This document shows positions 10,681 through 23,996 of a stretch of DNA of 64,000 bases, in pieces (the stretch's first letter is position 1; each line of letters opens with the position of its first letter). Source of the stretch: Sympetrum striolatum (taxonomy: Eukaryota; Arthropoda; Insecta; Odonata; Libellulidae); NCBI GenBank assembly GCA_947579665.1, contig OX388351.1, positions 60,644,939 through 60,708,938 on the forward strand, given 5' to 3'. Below the pieces are notes generated by a model. It did not search any database. It was not told where the DNA came from and was given only the letters and a program-made list of their open reading frames with translations. The translations under genes and the position numbers were made by a program.

Positions 10681-12215
10681 CTACGGATATGCCCCAACCA
10701 CCCATTTCCTTACCGTGGTGTTTACCATCCCTAACACTTTCCTCCTAGTTTCTTTCCGAAACCCTTCTCATACTTTTCTCCCATAACTTACGTAATAAAC
10801 CAACTTTTTATCGACTTTACGCCGCTTGCTTTCTCCGACAACTCGTATTTTCAATAAAAAAACCCTTCCCTCACTTGAGCCGTTTCATATTTTCCCGATT
10901 CAACCACTCCTTTACCCGACTTTCACCAATATATGTCACACCCACACCTCAAAACTATAAGGGTTGTAATCTTTATTTCTGACCATCCCACCCAAACCAT
11001 GACGCATTCAGGTGAGGCAGTGAGAGAATTTTTTATGACGAATAATGATGTCACATCCATGGCTATTAATTGTTTTCACCGCAAGATATCCGATATTCTG
11101 TCCTTAGTAATATCCAGCCTATTTTTTCCGTAATAGGGAAGAACTCTCTCAAAACTCAATCATGACTTATTTACTTGTTCCAGTTTTCCCCATATTTTCC
11201 CATACATTGTTCCTACCATCATATATCTCGAATGTCTATAACTTTACTTTTTACCTTTCTGTCTTTTTAAAATAATCGAATGAAAAACCATCATTGTCGT
11301 ACTGTTTGAATTATTTCAATCAAATACTTTTTCCTTCAGAAATAAATAGAAATCAAGCACAAACATACAATAACTAAGTTTATGACATATTTCAATTTTT
11401 ACTTATTTAAGTAAAACAGGATGAATTATCGTTACTCATAACATAGAATATTTAAATTAAATGCCTAATCTTGGAATAAATATTGGTGAAATAATAATAT
11501 AATCATGAATAAATGTTAGTACAATCCGTTTCTACTATAGAATTAGTTTTTCTAATCTAACAGAATTTTGAAAATAATGGATCGTTACTCCTAAATGATC
11601 CAAATCATAAATCCACCTCTAAAAATATCAAATAAAATAATATAGTTTATCTATTTAGAAATAAATAATCCTTAAATAATATATTATTGTCCTCCGCACT
11701 GCAAGAAGAGCTTCACTGAAGTTCGTTTCTAAGCGGATTCTCGATCTGACAATTGAGATTAAGATTAATTACTCAATTTAGAAGATTTAAACTACTGTTT
11801 TTTAATAACAAACTGACCACGAAAAGTCGACAAATCTGTAATTATTGATGATTCAGATTAAAAACTCAATGTACGAAACTGTAAATAAAATAAATAAAAT
11901 GATTTAATTAAACAAATAAAATTAAAATCCATTTCTATCGCAGCATTAATTCCTTGTTGATTTCAGAGAATCTGCAAAATATAGGATGCTTCATAGTAAC
12001 TCATAGCATATCATGCATTCTACGTGATACAAATCACATACCCAATCTCAACAGAAATATAAATAAATTAATAATATAATTATAAATAAATATTATCAAA
12101 CATTAATTCCCACAGAATTGATTTATCCAAGTAATCTAACAGAAACAGCAAAATAACGGTTCATAAGCCCTTAAGAGACACCAACGCGATCACATTGAAG
12201 TATTTATTCACTTGT
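10681..12215. other. Pyrimidine-rich then AT-rich DNA, no gene
   Basis: From about 10690 to 11240 the plus strand is C/T-rich; from 11260 it becomes very AT-rich. The 66-codon frame at 10933-11133 has no recognisable features. Confidence 0.45.
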
Positions 12216-12900
12216 TACGATCGCAAGTACTCCACTTTCCTCCCTTTGGAACAGGGCCAGGGACCACTTTCATCACAACCGGAGGCCCACATGTTCATCG
12301 CTTCGACTGTCATCTCACTGTTGTGAAGGCGAAGGCAGTGGAGTATCAACAACCCCCACTTCCACGGAAAATATCCCCGCGCAAGAGTTGAGGTGAATCA
12401 TCCAGTCCCGAAAGATTCCCTCCCGTGTAAAATGGTGCGCACCCGATGGTGTCGCGCCCGGAGGGTCGCACCCCGCCGCCGCATAATGGTGCACGACCAC
12501 TTTACGACCGGAGGATTTCGTAGACGTCCATTTCCGCGCTCGGGACAATGCAGGGGCAGGACGCAGCTGCCCGGCCAGAGGGGCGATAAAAGACCAAGAA
12601 TCAGATAAGACCCTTCCATTCAGCCATTTCCTACCGCCGCAGTCCTGCAGCGGTTCCTTTATGCTTCGGCTGAGACGTCAATCAATCTTCATAAGTGGAG
12701 CGGATCGCGGCGGGGAGTCGAAGATATTGCATTCGGACAGCGAGAGCGATACAGCGCGACCCATTCGTTCTATTTATCATACTCCGTCGCCAAATTGAGC
12801 CCCGAATTCTGATTATCTGGATCCTGAAGGAAAGTCATCTGGAAGCGGGAGGGGATATCCCGGAAAGCAGGCCTAAAGTAGGTCCGAAACGAATGTTAAT
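12216..12900. other. CpG-rich island, unrecognised
   Basis: One of the GC-richest segments, with overlapping frames on both strands (12315-12548 minus, 12393-12608 plus, 12398-12619 minus, 12695-12907 plus), none recognisable. GATAAAAGA at about 12585 could act as a TATA-like element on the plus strand, but no initiator or splice donor is convincing. A promoter or short exon is possible. Confidence 0.35.
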
Positions 12901-14280
12901 ATATTAATGGGAGGAAGGAAGGGAGACTGAGACCACCAGCGTGAAACATCAACCAAATACTAAAGACGCGCTAACCAAACAGTTTCTCTACCATTACGAA
13001 ATTTTCTCACTCATAACCCGAATCCTCGTAACTTTTCTTCACGTTCCTAAGGCAAACAAACGTTCCTAAGGCAATAAGGTAAATTATAAACATGAGATGC
13101 ATATTTTCGCATTGATATATCTTTAGTTACTGACCATAGATAGATATAAGATGTCAGTCTGTCTACCAATATAATAATCCCTAATTAAACTTTGATGTAA
13201 GAACATTTATTTTATTTATTAATTGAAGAATGTAATATTTTATGTAAGAACAAACGAAGTGAGGATTAAAAGAACAGTTAACATTATCTCTTTCAGAATT
13301 AATTATTCCTTACGTCAGGATTATTCCTACGATTTATGTTTAATTACTGACTCCAGTAAATTTTAATGTACAAAATTAATATGTACAAAGCTAAAGTAAT
13401 CTTTAATGAAATGATTAAATCGTAAACTTGCAAGAACAAAGAGAATAATAGTCTAAAGAAAATCTCTTTCAGAATTGAATTTTGTGAAATTTTAAATTGC
13501 ACATCCAACAAATACCAAACAAGTAGGTAGTTTTTCTAAAACATTTTCCAAAACATTAGATACTTTTTCTATCATCACATTCTCGAAGCTATTTTTATGG
13601 ATCTATAAAATTTAGATATTTCTTCATTGGTATATATTCCTTAAATAAGAAACTTAGGAAATCAGGAAGCATACAATAGTAGGTATTAAAAGAATTGCTA
13701 ATTAAACATATCGATTCAATCATGATAATCTAACTAGGAATTGGGTGAGGATCTAATGAACATATGTTTTTCAAAGTTAATCTTTTGAGTATATTTATTA
13801 TATGGATTCTTTTGCTTTAAGTTTAATTACATAAATTAAAAATTCTATTTTCTCCGGATCATCCTCTTAAATAGATTGAATAACGTTACGCTACTTCATC
13901 ATTAGAAGATTAAATGTTACCTTTCCTCAATTCCACGACTTATTGATTTAAAAATAGAAAAAAAGGAAAAAGTTATTGAAAAACTAGAAATCTAAATATA
14001 GCCATTCTTCGCTATTTCAATATTATTCCAATATCCGTGGCTGTCTTTGATTCTCTTTCAATTCCGATAAAATCGCATCTATAAGTATTTGTTACGATCC
14101 TTTTCCGAAAGCATAACCCTTACTATCTCCATAAAACATTCGAAATAGTCAGAAAACAATTGCCTCAAGTAACCAAAATTTTTCGAGATAAGGATTGTTA
14201 AGGATTAGAAAGAATTAAGTTAGATTAAAAGGGAAACAGATGAGGAAGAAGGCTGTAAAAGGATATAATATCCAGTGTTT
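12901..14280. other. AT-rich DNA with a short tandem duplication
   Basis: ACGTTCCTAAGGCAA is present at 13041-13055 and again at 13060-13074 (period 19). Otherwise nothing is seen. Confidence 0.5.
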
Positions 14281-15410
14281 CCCGCAAAAGACGTCAGCTC
14301 GCTGACGATATCGCCGGTATTAAATTTTTCCGAGGATAACACTTAGAGCTTTATTGTTTTATTGCATAAGAAGCTATTTCAGGGAGCGGCGCAGGGCTTA
14401 AAGGAAGTTCAGAGAGAAAAAATTAAGCGGTGCGAGAGGAGAAAAAGAAAAGACAACGCGTAGATGAAAATTGTAGGAAAAAGAAATAGGTTATAGGAAA
14501 ACGGTATGAGAAGGATAGGAAAATATTCTCCGCAAAATGTATGAAAAAGACAATTGAAGAGAATATATGTATGAGTTAGTATATATATGTGCGATCGATA
14601 TCTCACACATTTCAAGCGCACACTTGCAAGTCTGGCCACAATAGGAACGACACAAAGCGCTCCCATCTTCGCTTCTTTGACTCCTTCACGTCCTATAACC
14701 TGCCATTGCTTCCAACCGCCATTCTGGACGCATGCACATATCTTTCTTTCTCACAGTCTATTGTCTCCTTCGCGGAAAACATTCGCTCTTTTCAGATCGA
14801 TATATCTCCAGAAAGCATTTCGAATATTAAACTTCCGCCTTGCTCAACGTATACACATATTTATGGAAGCAGTGACATTTGAAAAAGTGTTTGCGAAGGG
14901 CCAAATACTGGCAAATTTACCTAGGACTACTGTCACCACAATAACCATTTAAAATAATGAAAAATGTGATGGTTGCATTTTTGTAACAAGCATTAGGCCA
15001 TGGGGAACTTATTCCCTACTCAATGAAAGCGGCCTAGTGCAGTCTAACACATACATGCTTAGTACTACAACCACTTACGTTATTTTCTTCTAAATCATTC
15101 TTGCCACATGTAAATAAAAATAAAACCTTTTGCAATTTGCAGGGCAATAAATTCGAAGTTTATCTCTTTGTTATATTTAACGTTCATTCAACATGGATAT
15201 CACAATTATAGGTTGAATTTAAAATCTATAAAAAATCACAAAATAATAAAGCATAAATACAATAAATACCTAAAGCTATAGACAAACTCATGCTCTCTTA
15301 ACCATACATTGGTCAGTTACGAATAAGAGAAAAAGTGGGTTTTATCATGATATTCACAAGAACCCTATTCCTTTCCTGTCTAAATAAATGCCTGCATAAA
15401 ATAATGAATA
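14281..15410. other. Mixed-composition DNA, no gene
   Basis: A 7-bp hairpin (CGTCAGC-TC-GCTGACG) lies at 14292-14307. Frames of up to 121 codons at 14587-14952 overlap in two phases and read like translated noncoding DNA. Confidence 0.4.
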
Positions 15411-15422
15411 TTTATAGAAAAA

Positions 15423-16037
15423 TTATATAACATCCTTGCGGTAGTTTTTCTTAGGCGTATAGAGATGTAGCTCTTTAACATAGATTACTTTGAGCTTTGT
15501 ATAAAACAAGGTAATGCAGGTGCGACCAGATGAATCAATGTCCGGCTTACGGATAAAAAAATCTTCCGAGTCCCTAAGCGATACATACTCGTCGCTTTGG
15601 AATACACGTACCTCAAAGCGGATGAAGAATAACAAACAATTGAATCCGACGATGCGCAACGACGAATTCGGAGAAAAGGGCGTTATCGTAGCGGGGATCT
15701 CACAGGAAGTGAGAATCCGAAACCGAAGAAAATAATTGCAGAAGTGAAAACCGAACCGTAAAATTAATACCTTTGAACGTGGAGCGAAACCGAAAACCAT
15801 AATTTCTTTCCGATTTTCGGATCCCTCACACAGGAAGTGGTGTTGTTTCGCTAAAGAATCCGCCTTTGGAAAACCCCAAAAGGGACAAAGGGCTTTCTGG
15901 GGCAGATGCAGCCCTTCGATAATGTGGGCTGACTTCATGGTCTCCACAGAAAGGAGCAAATGAGCATCAAGGATGCCATTAAGGGCAGATCGGTAAATAG
16001 TAAGGGTTTCTTTGTCTACCACCAGCTTCCACAGCAA
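15423..16037 (-). other. Longest open frame (204 codons), unrecognised, probably not a gene
   Basis: The full frame opens with TTG; the first in-frame ATG is at 15938, leaving about 171 codons that begin MKSAHIIEGLHLPQKALCPF. The 5' two thirds lie in GC-balanced DNA and the last part is AT-rich with K/Y/I residues, as expected when a chance frame runs into AT-rich flank. No domain, signal peptide or repeat structure is recognised, and a shorter frame overlaps on the other strand (15514-15735). It could hide an exon. Confidence 0.15.
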
Positions 16038-16039
16038 TA

Positions 16040-17990
16040 GTACGTACTCCGCAAATTCACAGACTGAATGGTTTTCTATTGGCTATGGATTTCTTAAGGC
16101 ACAGCTGAAACCAGCATGAACGATATATAGTTTTAAGCTTTGCTTTACTATCTTTATTTCAATCAATATACATAAACAGAGCCTTTGCGATGAATTATAA
16201 GCAGTGAAATATGTTTAAAAAATTCAGTTGAAAAAAAAATTGTTCTTTAAATATGCATGGTGAATGAATCTGAATTAGTTAACAATCTATTCTTATCCAA
16301 AAACAGGGCATTAAAAATGGATCAGTAACAGAAAATATAAAAAATTCTGTTAAGAAAATATAACTAAACTTATTTATACATTAATCATGGTAAATTTGCT
16401 CGATAAATGAAATGAATTAATTACAAAGTTGTAAAATTAGTTTTAAAAAATTTTCAAACAACAAACCTAATCCTATTACTTATTCATATCATGAAAATAA
16501 GAAACAAGCCTAAAATTTAGCCTCAAATTCTTAAAATGTATATATTAGATCTAATCTATGGTATTTTACTTAAGTAATTTTTTGTTCAACTGACAAGATT
16601 TAAACCTATTAAATTAATAATGTATCAGTAGAATAAGCGAGTTTCATACTAGGCTAAATATTACTTAACACATTGGGTAAATTACGCCTAGTATTTGACG
16701 ATTTTCAGGAAATTAGGTTTCGTTTACGAAAAAGAAAACCGTAGATTATAAATTTAAATTGAAGAACAATCGCTACGTTAAGTCCTAAATATTGAATATA
16801 TACCTGTATTCCATTTAAAAAAAATCAATAATGTATTGGGAGAGAGAAACAGTTTTATGTGCACGTATAAAATTGAGTCAGGCAGGAAAAAATAATTAAA
16901 AAATATTTCATGGACGTGAAGGAGAATTTCGAACCGGTATTGCGCTGAAAGAACGAAACGAGAGGCGATGTTTTGTGTCTACCGATATGAAAACCGGGGC
17001 GTGAAAAATTACGGTCCGTTGCACTGTGACCAATGCATAAAAACATGCTCCGGAAGGATGGTGTGCACCTGGAGGTGGAATGAGCGGTCAAGTGGACTTA
17101 ACAGATTATAGGAGCAAATGTTTGGTGTCGAAATAAATGGGAGGGAAGCGTGGGTCGGCAATTTTGGGTCTTATTCGCACATTGATGAAAAATCAACGCC
17201 TTTCATCGTAACTGGAACACGGAGTGAACGACTCGATTGAAGCCAAGATAACTCGACAGAGAGGTTATGTTTTTGAATAACTACGTTTCTATACTCGTGT
17301 TATTGTCCCATTCACCTAGTTAAATTTATTTTCCAGTTCTGTAGATTTTGTTCTCTTAAAATCATTTTTCATTTTCGTCTTTAAATTTTACTATTTATTA
17401 TTTTTATAAAGGGACTTTTGACTATGTTTATGATTACGTTCCCATATTAATTTTGTTTCTGTTGAGATCTTTGATATTGTTGTAAATTTTAATTATTTTT
17501 CTCTACTCCATTTTGGCAACTATAAGTTATTCCGTAAATAATTCAAATTTTCACTAAATTCAAATTAGAGTTAAATTTTTTAACCCTTCTTTCAGTGCTG
17601 ATGTTAGATATTTGACAGAATGTACATCCCAAGTGTCCAGTTTTAATCTATCAAACGACCATTTCCATAAATTTTTTGTCAGGTCGGAACAGATGGAAAA
17701 AACAGCAGTGATACTCTCTGATACGCAATAAAGTAATTTTTTTCATGCGATTCAATGACTAAATAGTTCATGTATATGAAACATTCATAAGAATTTTAGG
17801 GCACTCGTAGTTGTTACCGGCAATCATTTCCGACGGAAGGAGTAAACATTATTAAGTTTCCTTTGATTTAAGTCTTTACTACATTTACCGTTTTACATAA
17901 TTGGCTTTCAGAGTAAAACGAAATTTTATACGGAAGAACTAGGGCTGATTCGATCGACAAAATGGACTAGTCAATTACTAGGAATGGAGA
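16040..17990. other. AT-rich DNA, nothing identified
   Basis: No repeat or exon was recognised. The 78-codon frame at 16855-17091 is probably chance. Confidence 0.5.
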
Positions 17991-18430
17991 AGGAAATCCC
18001 AAGAGGCAGAGGACTAGGCACTCCTTGGATAGCGGCGCTAAATTGCTTGGGGGAGGAAAGAGCAGCTCTAAAGTTCTAAAAGATTTCCCCTTCGCCGTAA
18101 TCAACAAAATAAATCGCCCACGCCTCCGATACTAAATCGCCGTTAATGGAGACTTCGGAGATCCGCCTCTCGAACCAATGTGTACATGCAAATCGATCTT
18201 TTCGATTCGATTAATTCCGAGCGAAACTTAATCGATAGAGCGTTGAAGCGGGACGAAGGCCTACGAAAGCAATTTCGGAGTCGCTATCGCCTCACCCGGA
18301 AACTCTTTCAACGCCGAATTCCGGGAGTTGCGTCGCGGATGCGTAGCGCAATGGCTCCAAAGTGTTTACGACCAAAACCGACTGATTTTTTCCGATATTT
18401 TCGCCAGGAGAAACGAGGTAACAGCTTTCT
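17991..18430. other. CpG-containing island with a motif shared with 19.5 kb
   Basis: The 97-codon frame at 18180-18473 is unrecognised. The stretch 18310-18355 (AACG..AATT..GGAGTTGCGTCGC..TGCGT.GCGCA) is repeated imperfectly at 19523-19570 in the next island. Confidence 0.35.
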
Positions 18431-18585
18431 AGTTATTGTTTTGTATCACATTACAACAGCAAGTAAAACCTAGTCTGAAAATGTAATTTTAGTTTTTTTT
18501 AAACATTATGATGATCCAGAAAACTAAGAAAACGTGCTGTTTGATCCCTCAAAAGAATATGAAATTGGCAGCCTAAAGCACTGGG

Positions 18586-18872
18586 TCGAGTGCATGATCG
18601 CCAATTCGACTAACAACTGCACGACTAGCAAAGCCGTTTCAGTAGTCCGCATGACTTTCACACGACATTGTCTCAACAGCGTGTCCAGTAGAGTCGCAAG
18701 ATGTCATAATTGGAGGGAAGGAGTCTCAAGCGTTGGTGAATTGGTAGTGCTTGAAGTAGGCAGGGACTTGGGCCGTAAGAAAAATAGTGTTACTATGGAC
18801 TGGCAGTAACTCGACTACTGACCGTAACTTCGTCGAGTTCACGACTGAATTGATTGCTGGTCGTGTACTCGA
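18586..18872. repeat. Candidate decayed inverted-repeat element (about 287 bp)
   Basis: The left end TCGAGTGCATGATCGCCAAT (18586 on) resembles the reverse complement of the right end (18853-18872) at about 15 of 20 positions. A second shared block, TCAGTAGTC, sits at nearly the same depth in each arm (18639-18647; 18813-18821). Many CGACT/AGTCG half-sites lie between. No target duplication was found. It may be an old DNA transposon or chance clustering. Confidence 0.35.
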
Positions 18873-18879
18873 CTCCTTG

Positions 18880-19480
18880 GGAACCCGGCTTGAAATTTGA
18901 ATCTGTTTTCCTCAATGAAAATTTTACCAAATTACCATCCTTGCCGGCAGAAGGATTTTATCAATTCTTCTTTCAACCACATGCACATGCCCATATAAAA
19001 AGGCGGTCGCACAGCACTGAAAACTCATTGAAATTGAATTTTTTAACTAAAGGAAAACTAAAAAATACAGAATTTGTTTTATTTATCTGGGTTGTGAACA
19101 CTGAAAGATTCTTATAGGAAAAGGCGACGTGAAAACCCAAGTAAGGATAATGAATCGTATCCAGCACGCTTTTGCAAAAGAATGAACTTTAATATTCTCT
19201 ACCTATCAGAATGTATCCTAATAGTAATATATTTTTATTTTACGGTGCAAAGAAATGCGAAATAATTAATTCTGTAAGGAAAAGAAAGAAATTAGATTAA
19301 CTAGAAAGATTTGCTTTAAAAACATTTTTTGGAAAAATTGCCATTTTTCTAGTTTATTTCGATTTTTGATATATTAATTTCTACACAACAATTAATTATA
19401 ATTAATTGAAATCCGTATTTTTTCTCCTCGCCGTACCGACTTTCATTCTCATTACAACAGTAATAACACAGAGTTTGTTG
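18880..19480. other. AT-rich DNA, no gene
   Basis: Overlapping frames at 18854-19117 plus and 18973-19167 minus are unrecognised and probably chance. Confidence 0.45.
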
Positions 19481-19935
19481 GACTCGCACTTTCAAAATCT
19501 AGCGTCGCCCCATAAGAAGAGGAACGATAATTTTCCCGGAGTTACGTCGCATCTGCGTGGCGCACGGTTGCGACACCGTCTCGGTGATGCGTCGCCCCAA
19601 AAGAGGAGTAACCCGAGCAGACGAAATCGACGTCTTATTCCGGCCCACTTACTGCCGGTTACGCTCTATGAGCATTCATCCTCGGCCGGAAATAAATCCT
19701 CGGCAGTCCGAATGGGCGCCGAGTCGAATCAAGGGCCGGCGGAGGTCGCGTGACTTTCGAGGATCGATTCGAGGAAAAAGCGCATAAGCAAATGCAGCGA
19801 AGAAACAAGACGGGGGAAAAAGCAACGTCATCGCCGCAGAATGGGTCTTTTCGACGTGATTAGGGCGTGTCTTCGGACAATAGGCGTCGCTCGATTTCGG
19901 ACAGTGATATGATCCCGATGAGTGGCGTTGGAAAG
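19481..19935. other. CpG-rich island with internal direct repeats
   Basis: GCGTCGCCCCA occurs at 19502-19512 and 19589-19599, each followed by an A/G-rich GAGG-like stretch. Frames on both strands are unrecognised. The frame 19406-19753 opens with TTG and only looks like a signal peptide because its start overlaps a T-rich, acceptor-like tract. Confidence 0.4.
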
Positions 19936-21600
19936 TCATATTTCATAAGCAGATGATGATGTATGATGAGGGATGCAATTTAGAAAGTGGGCGAGGAGTT
20001 TGAGGAGAATAGCTGTCGTAAATGTCTAATCTGAAGAGATGGACGGGATGATAAAGAAGTATTTGTACACGTATGAATCTACATATAAAATCTTTCAGCA
20101 TTTTTCGGCTTCGCTCCGGAATCGAATCTCTCCTAACTCCTTAATCTTTGTAGCATTTATCAACTCCGCTGTCCGGCGTTAAGTCTAAGTATTTCAGCTA
20201 TAACGGAATTAAAGTTAACCCTGAGTTTAGGATCCAATAAAATGAGAGGTTGACAATGATATAGTTTGGAATTTCACATACAAAAAAATTATAGTATATA
20301 ATTTTTATAGTTTCCACAAAACACCCTAGATTGTCCTTGTTTGTGTGTCCTTTCCTACCAACACTTTTGTCTTTTGTGGAAATTAACAAATATTTTCATT
20401 CATTCATTTTCATTAAATTAACATTTTCCGGATTCAAATTAAAGTTAGTCAGGCACTAAAAATTGGAATATGAATAAATAACCGGGAATTGGAGGAAGGA
20501 AAATGTATTGCCAGTAGAAATGAAAACAAGACGTGCGAAAAAAAATACTCGTAAAACAGACTTTCCGAGCACTGTTAATATTTGACACGCATTGGGGACT
20601 TTTCAGCAGGAAAGATAAACGATAAAGCAATTATATTAGCTCGACTTTTCCCAAAAATAAGCAAATATTTAGTATTTCATCAGCCAGTATGTTACGCAAC
20701 AACAGGTTAAAATTGTACACACAACCGATTTTACATTGCTAAAGTAATAGTAGTTTTCTATAGCAAATAGTGAGCATTTTAAAATTAAATTTATTTCTTC
20801 CACTCGTTTCAAGAAGCGGAAAGGTTTCCACACGTTTGATTCTATAACTTTAATCCCCTCTGAATCTATTCAGCCATGAATGTGACCGATTGCCCTCTAT
20901 TCATAAGTCATCCAACTGAAAACATTCTGCGAACGTTGAAACGTTCGTCTTGAGCTATCCATTAAAGTAAGTTTTATTTCCTCCTCCTTCCATGGGATTT
21001 GAGCGAGCTGAAATGAAAATATCAAAATTTAACGTGCTACTCTAGGAGTGAGTGCCACTTTATTCAACGCAAAATGTTCTGAGTTACAACCTTAGAGTCA
21101 TTGAAAAGTATCTCTTTTGGAGTTGACGAGATTTCTAAGAACTGGAATAGAGGTTAGCAACTTCGGAGGGGACGTAATCTTCAAATATGATGTAATTTAG
21201 ATAGTTAAGAAGAAGTTAGCAATAGGAGAAACTAAGCAGATTTTAAGTACACGAATGAAAGTACATAAATTTGCATGAAATTATACGGGAATAAAATAGA
21301 GAAAGCGAAAGAGCAAAGCTGCGGACGTAATCGAAAGAATAACAAAGTTTATGGTTTCCTAAATCGAAAATAATAATCTTGAAAAGAGGTCAGAGATGAT
21401 GTAATAAAATAATTAGAGTAAGTTCAACGTCTATTTATCGAAAAATAATATCTTTGAATAAAATGGAGCCCACAAATAGACATGGATTAATATACTTTAC
21501 TTATTTAATAAAACATTCATTCGTCTTAATTAAGTAAGCATTATAGCCAATAATAATTACATTAATTATTTAGGAGAGTGCATTTCTAATCTACACACCC
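19936..21600. other. AT-rich DNA, nothing identified
   Basis: Short frames only, in AT-rich sequence without recognisable repeats. Confidence 0.45.
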
Positions 21601-22020
21601 TAAAGCCCGGAAACATTCCTCGAAACTTTCCAGCTTCATTCCTGCAGATTTCATTTATCGTCAACAGGCGCTAAAATGATGAATTACAATCATAAACCGA
21701 CAAATGCGGAATCCCGAAAATCAGCGAGCCTTGCAAATCATCGGCATTTTCTGCTAATGACGCAAAGAGGAGATTACCTTCGGGGAACAGGATCCTGCTA
21801 AATAATGCATCATTCGCCGTAGATAATTCGGCGACGCTTGAAAAATTTTTCCCGCAAAATATTCCCAAGGATGAGAGAGAGCCTTTGTTTCCGGATCAAG
21901 AGAATTTTTGTAATCTTCACTTTCCCAGCGCAACGCAGATTACCTTTAAAACTCGGCGTTTGACCGGAACGACTTTAATTATTTCGGCAAACTCGTCCAC
22001 GCCGGGCGTTCATCTTCTTT
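21601..22020. other. Moderately GC-rich segment, unrecognised
   Basis: A 65-codon minus frame (21671-21868) has no recognisable similarity. The composition resembles the other islands. Confidence 0.3.
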
Positions 22021-22842
22021 AATTAGTTTCCTCTAAATTATCAAAGGGTTACCACATTTTAAAATCCGGTGTCTTTTTAAAACTGCTAGCTGATGAAGAC
22101 TCTGGGATGTCATAATTGGAATCACATTTAATTACACGAGTAATCGTCAACTTTATCTCTAACTTCATCAGCGACAATTATCAGTAAAGAATAAAAGGAA
22201 ATCCTTCCCTAAACTCCTTTCTGAAACTAGTGAGTTTCCAATGATGTGAAAGCTCATTTTTCTATTCCGAAAACTTTCTGTTTGGTTTAGAAAAGATTGA
22301 AAAAAAGGTTGTTATTTCCAATTAAGGATTATCTTAATTAATCGGTTAATTAATTCTCATTACTTGTGCTCGATCATCGTCTAATGCGTTCTTGCTGTGT
22401 TTGTCAGAAAATTCATTGATTCCAGTGAGTTGTCCTAATTGAATTTACACTGAAAATTAACACCTACAGGCGTAAACCTTAAAACACCTAAGGAGAAATA
22501 GAAGTGAAAATTAGCGAAATGGGCAGTAATACTTGATATTATTTATAAATCCTAATTTAAATATCAAACAATCTTTGTCTCAATCCTTTCCGAGTTAACT
22601 TGTGAATTTTAAATAATATCCTATTGTACTATTGTCATTTTCTTATTACAATTTAATTGATATGTTTACCTCATATTTTTATTTTAAATATCATATGGTC
22701 GTAAATTTAGTGAATCTTATTGACTGGTAGAAATGTCGTTCGCAAATATTCTCACATTGCATAAGTATTATGTTGTTATTATATAATTTCTTTTATTTTA
22801 ATGTTAATACGTTTATAATTAGCCATATATATATATGGATAC
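22021..22842. other. AT-rich DNA with a TA-repeat palindrome
   Basis: CCATATATATATATGG at 22823-22838 is a 16-bp palindrome made of a TA microsatellite. Nothing else is seen. Confidence 0.5.
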
Positions 22843-22980
22843 ATTACAGTCCTGGGTTCGAGTACCAGTAATGTCGCTATTTTTCACTTCTGTTGAAGCA
22901 AAATGAGAGGGTGAGATATGGCGAGGACCTGAGTTCGAATCTCAGTCTGGTCACTAATTTTCACTTCCTTTATCTCTTGT
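22843..22980 (+). repeat. Tandem pair of tRNA-derived repeat units
   Basis: Two B-box-like segments, GGGTTCGAGTACC (22854-22866) and GAGTTCGAATCTC (22931-22943), lie 77 bases apart. Each is followed at the same distance by a GTCnCTA..TTTTCACTTC stretch, so about 77 bp were duplicated in tandem. The first B box carries an extra base. Neither unit folds into a full tRNA. A tRNA-derived SINE with a duplicated body is the simplest reading. Confidence 0.55.
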
Positions 22981-23990
22981 TAATATCTTACAAAGAAATA
23001 TTTTGTGGACTGCAGCACAACATTGGTATAGTTAAATTTTAATTATAAAATAAGGTAATTGCAACATGAGAATTTAATTTACAATATTATTACTTACTGA
23101 GACTTGTTAAAGTCTATTTATTCTCTGATCGAAACTACGTTTCGAGCGTAGTTTAAACGCATATCAGACCTTCAAACAACGCTACCGATTCCACCAATCA
23201 TAACATGAGTGAAGGTTCCCTAACATATTACGCCAGTCCCGGCATTTATACGCTTTGGCGATCATGAGTCGACATGTTTCGAGCCCAGAGTTCTCTCCGC
23301 CTCTAATCAAATTCAATCGCAGGAATTGATGGGCAAAACAATAGAACTGGCTTTCGAAATCAGAGGATCGCATGTGTAATTGCAGACGCTTGTTACGGGA
23401 GGCATCGATTAACCGGAGTGCAGAATTAAGACCACTCAGCTAAATCCCCACTCAGGATAGGGGAGAATCTTATATCTAAAGCAGAAATCTATGCGCGTTT
23501 TATGCTGGATGTATAATACAGTCTAAAAAAGGGGGCGGCTGAAGCGTGGGACCCTAGTGCACGCCCCCATGGATGTCTTTCCATTAAAGTCCCAGCCACA
23601 TGTCATTGGCGGCAAGCGGGGAATTAATTTGAATGTGAAATACCGCTTCCGAAAAGCATTAGACTTAGAACAGCTGCTGAAAAACTCACGCTTCAATAGT
23701 ACCCCTCGGCTCTTCGTGGGGGAACTCTTCTAGGATGGAATCCCGAGAAAAGTAAATACGAAGGCGGAAAACATTTAGAGAGACAGCAGTTCCGAGCTAA
23801 ACAAAACAAATGCAAACTGTTTCGAATAATAACAAACCGAAAGTGGAGCTATACCTTTCGGCTGACAAAAGAATCGTCGAATGTAGGACACGGTAATCTA
23901 CATCTGACGGAAACAGCTTTGTGTAACGTAAGTTTTGGTGGGTGTTGCGGAGATGACGTCACATTAAAATGAGTACGGCAAGAGAGATTT
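22981..23990. other. Mixed DNA with a G/C hairpin
   Basis: A perfect 7-bp stem, GGGGGCG...CGCCCCC, spans 23531-23568 with a 24-base loop. The 63-codon minus frame (23182-23373) is unrecognised. Confidence 0.4.
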
Positions 23991-23996
23991 GAAGAA

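Noticed and set aside
15423..16037. Longest open frame as a gene
   Set aside because: No recognisable domain, TTG at the start of the full frame, and composition that shifts into AT-rich flank; kept only as a doubtful entry.
19406..19753. Frame with a signal-peptide-like start
   Set aside because: It opens with TTG, not ATG, and its hydrophobic start is a T-rich tract in AT-rich DNA.
23531..23568. Rho-independent terminator
   Set aside because: The GC stem is not followed by a T run, and the setting is eukaryotic.
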